Shown here: positions 7,353-9,218 of the stretch, in pieces | Position numbering within the stretch: position 1 is the stretch's first letter | Layout: the number at the start of each line of letters is the position of its first letter | Translations under genes and position numbers: made by a program | NCBI GenBank assembly: GCA_038237055.1 | Contig: JBBRZD010000114.1 | Coordinates: forward strand, 1-9,218 | DNA: 9,218 nt | Reading direction: 5' to 3' | Source of the DNA: Dokdonella_A sp038237055 | Lineage (GTDB): Bacteria; Pseudomonadota; Gammaproteobacteria; Xanthomonadales; Rhodanobacteraceae | Notes under the pieces: generated by a model | The model's input: only the letters and a program-made list of their open reading frames with translations | The model's database searches: none | What the model was told of the DNA's origin: nothing

Positions 7353-7657
7353 AAGTCGTCTGGACGGATCGCGCCAAAGCGCGGCTCAAGAAAATCCACG
7401 CCTATATTGCTCATGACTCCGCGCAAACGGCTGACGAGGTCATCGTGCGTCTCGTGCGTCGCTCGCAGCAACTCGAAACAGTGATGCGCTCCGGTCGTAT
7501 GGTGCCCGAGTACGCACGTGAGGACGTTCGCGAGTTACTGGAGAGGCCCTACCGGATCATCTACACGATCCTGCCGGAACGCATCGATGTCGTGTCGGTG
7601 ATGCATTATCGGCAACTATTGCCCAGCGATCTGAACGATCTGCAAGACGGCGGCTGA
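7349..7657 (+). CDS. ParE/RelE-family toxin
   Basis: This 102-residue basic protein shows the ParE/RelE order: an opening strand VVWTDRAKARL, helix KKIHAYIAHDSAQTADEV, then SGRMVPEYAREDVRELL, strands PYRIIYTILPERIDVVSVMH and a terminal YRQLLP. The GR-VPEY and RELLERPYRIIY blocks point to ParE rather than mRNA-cleaving RelE. ParE proteins poison DNA gyrase, but the target cannot be decided from sequence alone. It overlaps the antitoxin gene by four bases (ATGA), typical of these operons. Placed last in the replication/recombination operon, it probably acts as an addiction module stabilising the element. Its stop lies inside the first arm of a strong hairpin (7651-7678). Confidence 0.9.
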   Translation: MKVVWTDRAKARLKKIHAYIAHDSAQTADEVIVRLVRRSQQLETVMRSGRMVPEYAREDVRELLERPYRIIYTILPERIDVVSVMHYRQLLPSDLNDLQDGG

Positions 7658-7678
7658 ACCGCTGAGCGGTTGCAGCCG
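7651..7678. repeat. Bulged hairpin, first of a matched pair
   Basis: CGGCTG (7651-7656) pairs with CAGCCG (7673-7678), and AACCGC (7657-7662) pairs with GCGGTT (7666-7671). The loop is 3 nt, with one unpaired base (G 7672). The same plan, with the bulge in the same place and the sequence ACCG after it, recurs at 8272-8299. No T tract follows, so a standard intrinsic terminator is unlikely even though it starts at the toxin stop codon. Confidence 0.65.
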
Positions 7679-8003
7679 ACCGCCGAGAGGCTGCGACAAC
7701 GTGGAGGCTGGACGCTCTGATCGTGGCGTCATCGCACGGTCCCGGCGATGATCGCACCCCACCGCCGTCACGCGGCATGCAGGCGCTGCGCTCCTCAGTC
7801 GTTGCCTCCTTCGTCGCTCCACGCGGCACGCCACGCGCCGGCTGCATCGGCCGTCCCTGGCCGGCTTCGTTGGGGTGTCATGCGCGACCGAACACGCTCG
7901 GCGTCCTGCCTCGCGGTCGTGCGCACCGGCTGCGCCCGTGCGCTGTTCGCTGGTCAGCTCAGGCGCGGCGGCTGCGCCCCCGCTTCTTCGCCCGCGGCCA
8001 TGT

Positions 8004-8084
8004 TACATAACGCGTCGTTACGCACCGCGCAAAGAGCCGCGCGGTTCGTTCGCTAACGCTCACTGCGTAACCCGTCGTTATGCA
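8004..8084. repeat. Two 21-bp dyad sites in direct repeat, 60 bp apart
   Basis: Site A (8004-8024) reads TACATAAC, spacer GCGTC, GTTACGCA. Site B (8064-8084) reads TGCGTAAC, spacer CCGTC, GTTATGCA. Each has 8-bp inverted arms around a 5-bp centre, matching 6 of 8 and 7 of 8 positions. The two sites agree at 17 of 21 positions. Paired inverted arms around a short spacer are the form of a tyrosine recombinase core site, and a recombinase gene lies about 0.9 kb upstream. An operator pair is the alternative. Confidence 0.5.
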
Positions 8085-8174
8085 AAATGGCCGCTGTGCG
8101 CGTCCTTGCGCACATCAAGGTGCGCGGCTCCTGCCGCGCGTTCGCCAGCTCCTGCACGCTGCGCGTCTGCGCGC

Positions 8175-8202
8175 CATCCCTGGCTTGCGCCGCACAGGGA
8201 TG
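8175..8202. repeat. Inverted repeat, 8-bp arms
   Basis: CATCCCTG (8175-8182) and CAGGGATG (8195-8202) are perfect complements around a 12-nt loop. The repeat lies in the gene-poor region between the dyad sites and the second bulged hairpin. It may be part of a larger folded RNA or cruciform; no function is assigned. Confidence 0.5.
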
Positions 8203-8271
8203 TGCCAGTGTCGCGAGCGCAGGATGCGCAGGAGCGACCGCGGGCGTCGCACGTCGAGCGCTGCCGTGCGG

Positions 8272-8299
8272 CGGCTTAACCGCGGCGCGGTTCAAGCCG
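8272..8299. repeat. Bulged hairpin, second of a matched pair
   Basis: CGGCTT (8272-8277) pairs with AAGCCG (8294-8299), and AACCGC (8278-8283) pairs with GCGGTT (8287-8292). The loop is 3 nt and the bulge is C 8293. Compared with the hairpin at 7651-7678, both stems keep the same length, the loop and bulge bases differ, and the sixth outer pair changes from G-C to T-A on both sides, so pairing is preserved. Confidence 0.65.
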
Positions 8300-8396
8300 A
8301 CCGGCCGAGCGCAACGATGTTCGTGCCCAAGGCTCGCAGAGTGAAGGGTGGTAAGTGTTCGCTGTTGTCGGCGCAGTGTTGCGCCGTGCTCGACGC

Positions 8397-8459
8397 GTCA
8401 AGGCCAGGCCCTGCGGGCGCGCTGCGCGCGGCCTTGACCCGCCTGCGCGCGGCGCGGGT
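8397..8459. repeat. Nested GC-rich inverted repeats before the small gene
   Basis: GTCAAGGCC (8397-8405) and GGCCTTGAC (8430-8438) are perfect 9-bp arms around a very GC-rich loop that can fold further. ACCCGC (8437-8442) and GCGGGT (8454-8459) form a second, mutually exclusive stem sharing part of the first right arm. Alternative stems just ahead of a gene can act as attenuators, but no leader peptide or T tract is evident. Confidence 0.45.
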
Positions 8460-8511
8460 GGTCTTCGCCAACAGCGATCAATCCTGATCGCGGGCTTGAC
8501 GGAGAAACGCC

Positions 8512-8751
8512 ATGAAACGCATGCCTCGCCGCATCACGCTGGTTCTGCCTGCCGAGTTCATCGCGCTGTGCCAGCGCGACAAGATCGAACCGGACTTTGT
8601 TCTGCGCGGGTTTATCGCCGATCTGTGCGGTCTCATCGACGCGCACGCCGATCCGCGCAACGACGGCTATTGCAGCAACGGATCGAGTGAGCGCGACAAG
8701 GCATACGCCTATTACGAGCGGGTTGGTTATCCGTGGTGGCACTCGACGTAA
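8512..8751 (+). CDS. Small conserved-looking hypothetical protein
   Basis: This 79-residue protein begins MKRMPRRITLVLPAEFIALC, then has VLRGFIADLCGLIDAHADPRNDGY, SNGSSERDKAYAYYERVGYPWW near the end. Composition and the ordered blocks look like a genuine folded domain, unlike the neighbouring non-coding frames. GGAG at 8501-8504 sits seven bases before the ATG, supporting this start. I have a sense of similar small proteins annotated as hypothetical in mobile regions of pseudomonads and xanthomonads, but know no function. The N-terminal strand followed by a helical stretch could suggest a small ribbon-helix-helix-like or accessory protein, but this is not shown. A strong hairpin follows 10 bases after the stop, so it is probably a single-gene unit. 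Confidence 0.75.
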   Translation: MKRMPRRITLVLPAEFIALCQRDKIEPDFVLRGFIADLCGLIDAHADPRNDGYCSNGSSERDKAYAYYERVGYPWWHST

Positions 8752-8761
8752 GACACGGCCA

Positions 8762-8788
8762 CGCGCAGCGGCTGGACGCCGCTGCGCG
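8762..8788 (+). terminator. Terminator-like hairpin after the small hypothetical gene
   Basis: CGCGCAGCGGC (8762-8772) and GCCGCTGCGCG (8778-8788) form a perfect 11-bp GC-rich stem with a 5-nt loop, beginning 10 bases after the stop codon. Only a weak pyrimidine-rich run (CGTTCTTCCCTT, 8802-8813) follows, so termination efficiency is uncertain. Confidence 0.55.
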
Positions 8789-8811
8789 CTGGCGGTGCAC
8801 CCGTTCTTCCC

Positions 8812-8891
8812 TTAGCCGCTCGCGGTTCGGTCGCGTCCGTGCGGGCGTCCACGCGTGCCTCCGTGCACGCGCAAGCGAAGCGAGCGGCTAA
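8812..8891. repeat. Long inverted repeat with 12-bp perfect arms
   Basis: TTAGCCGCTCGC (8812-8823) and GCGAGCGGCTAA (8880-8891) are exact complements separated by 56 bp, which itself contains GCGTGC (8853-8858) / GCACGC (8865-8870). The structure sits exactly between the small hypothetical gene and the signal-peptide ORF. It may be a transcription terminator, a cruciform, or the ends of a small inserted sequence or boundary. Confidence 0.6.
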
Positions 8892-8900
8892 ACTGATCCT

Positions 8901-9218
8901 GTGCTGACCCGTCTGCTGACTGTACTGGCCGTTCTGGTGCTCGCGTGCGCGAGCACGGACGCGCACGCCTACGCGCGCGCGTCCGCGCGCCCCGGCGCGC
9001 CGCTGAGCGAAACAGCGCAGGAATGGAAAAGCGCGCATCGGGAGTTTGCGGCCGCGTCCGTACCCGTGTCGGAAGAAAACGCAGCGCCAACCGGTTGGCG
9101 CGTCTGGCAAATCCCGCTGGCTGAGCCGGTGTGCACATCGGCGACACCACTGCATCGGTACCTCTATGCCTATGCCAATCCGACCGTCTACACAGACCCG
9201 AGTGGTCGATGCACTGAC
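8901..9218 (+). CDS. Putative secreted ORF ending in an RHS tip motif (orphan RHS fragment, 3' end outside window)
   Basis: From GTG 8901 the frame is open to the window end (106 residues); an in-frame TAA stands at 8889-8891. The first 23 residues look like a Sec signal peptide: a short basic start (MLTR), a hydrophobic core LLTVLAVLVLA, and AHA before a likely signal peptidase I cut. The cysteine in LAC could instead hint at a lipoprotein, but the lipobox is imperfect. A polar segment follows (LSETAQEWKSAHREF, then GWRVWQIPLAEP). Residues 84-103 (9150-9209) repeat the RHS tip motif LHRYLYAYANPT plus TDPSGR, 46 of 60 bases identical to 246-305. A toxin domain would be expected beyond the edge. 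No clear ribosome binding site precedes the GTG, so the start is uncertain, and the RHS tip may simply be a displaced orphan module read by chance with upstream sequence. Confidence 0.5.
   Translation, partial: MLTRLLTVLAVLVLACASTDAHAYARASARPGAPLSETAQEWKSAHREFAAASVPVSEENAAPTGWRVWQIPLAEPVCTSATPLHRYLYAYANPTVYTDPSGRCTD

Larger units (their letters stand above)
7658..8511. other. About 850-bp gene-poor region rich in inverted repeats
   Basis: No reading frame here has recognisable motifs, a good ribosome binding site or protein-like composition; the long open frames are Arg/Ala/Cys/Ser-rich, as random GC-rich DNA gives. Structure is plentiful. There is TCATCGC/GCGATGA (7729-7735, 7745-7751), two 21-bp dyads (8004-8024, 8064-8084), CATCCCTG/CAGGGATG (8175-8182, 8195-8202), a bulged hairpin (8272-8299) and GTCAAGGCC/GGCCTTGAC (8397-8405, 8430-8438). 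The region could hold an attachment site, an origin or a structured RNA. It ends at the ribosome binding site of the next gene. Confidence 0.5.

Noticed and set aside
7651..7678. Intrinsic terminator of the toxin operon
   Set aside because: The stem is strong but overlaps the stop codon and is not followed by a T-rich run, and its twin at 8272-8299 does not follow a gene.
8004..8084. CRISPR array
   Set aside because: There are only two imperfect repeats, and they have the dyad form of a protein-binding or recombination site; no cas genes are present.
8272..8299. Integron attC site
   Set aside because: One RYYYAAC-like box (GCTTAAC) and a bulged stem are present, but no matching GTTRRRY box at a suitable distance and no integron integrase signature in the recombinase gene were seen.
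7723..8487. Several overlapping open frames of 85-135 codons on the + strand in the gene-poor region
   Set aside because: All three frames are open at once, compositions are rich in Arg, Ala, Ser and Cys, no ribosome binding sites or motifs stand out, and inverted repeats run through them. The repeated TRRYA words follow from the 60-bp DNA repeat.
8727..9155. 142-codon open frame on the - strand at the right edge
   Set aside because: It is antisense to the signal-peptide/RHS-tip frame, Arg-rich and without recognisable domains.

Overview
The window reads as GC-rich accessory DNA from a proteobacterium, most likely a gammaproteobacterium of the Xanthomonas/Lysobacter or Pseudomonas type. That guess rests on the RHS tip wording (LHRYLYAYANPT, TDPSGR), the GC-rich codon use and the families present. 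No rRNA, tRNA or core gene is here to confirm it.

Layout. (1) 1-1722, + strand: the 3' end of a large RHS gene with a polymorphic C-terminal toxin, overlapped by a small gene that is probably its immunity partner. Both are visibly less GC-rich than the rest, as is usual for exchangeable RHS tips. (2) 1939-2974, - strand: an XRE-type repressor followed by a DUF6037-like protein. (3) A short divergent promoter region with a perfect 7-bp inverted repeat (3015-3033), a likely operator. (4) 3074-7657, + strand: a tight operon of CHC2/Toprim primase fused to a P-loop helicase-like ATPase, tyrosine recombinase, antitoxin and ParE/RelE toxin, with gaps of 3 nt and 1 or 34 nt (depending on the antitoxin start) and a 4-nt overlap. 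(5) 7658-8511: about 850 bp with no convincing gene but many inverted repeats, including two matched bulged hairpins and two 21-bp dyads. (6) A 79-aa conserved-looking hypothetical gene with a terminator-like hairpin. (7) A long inverted repeat, then a new ORF running off the right edge that begins with a signal peptide and ends in the same RHS tip motif seen at the left edge.

Interpretation. The middle (about 1.8-8.8 kb) looks like a compact self-replicating integrative element: its own replication protein, its own recombinase, an addiction module and a repressor. It sits between an RHS toxin/immunity pair and a displaced RHS tip. No capsid, conjugation or AlpA/excisionase gene is visible.

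The best candidates for something undescribed are DNA-level structures. An array of 11-bp CTTCCGG repeats lies inside the primase gene and cycles through all reading frames, so it looks like an in-gene iteron origin. Paired dyads and matched hairpins lie downstream of the recombinase and toxin genes. All functional statements come from reading the sequence and from family knowledge; no search was run.
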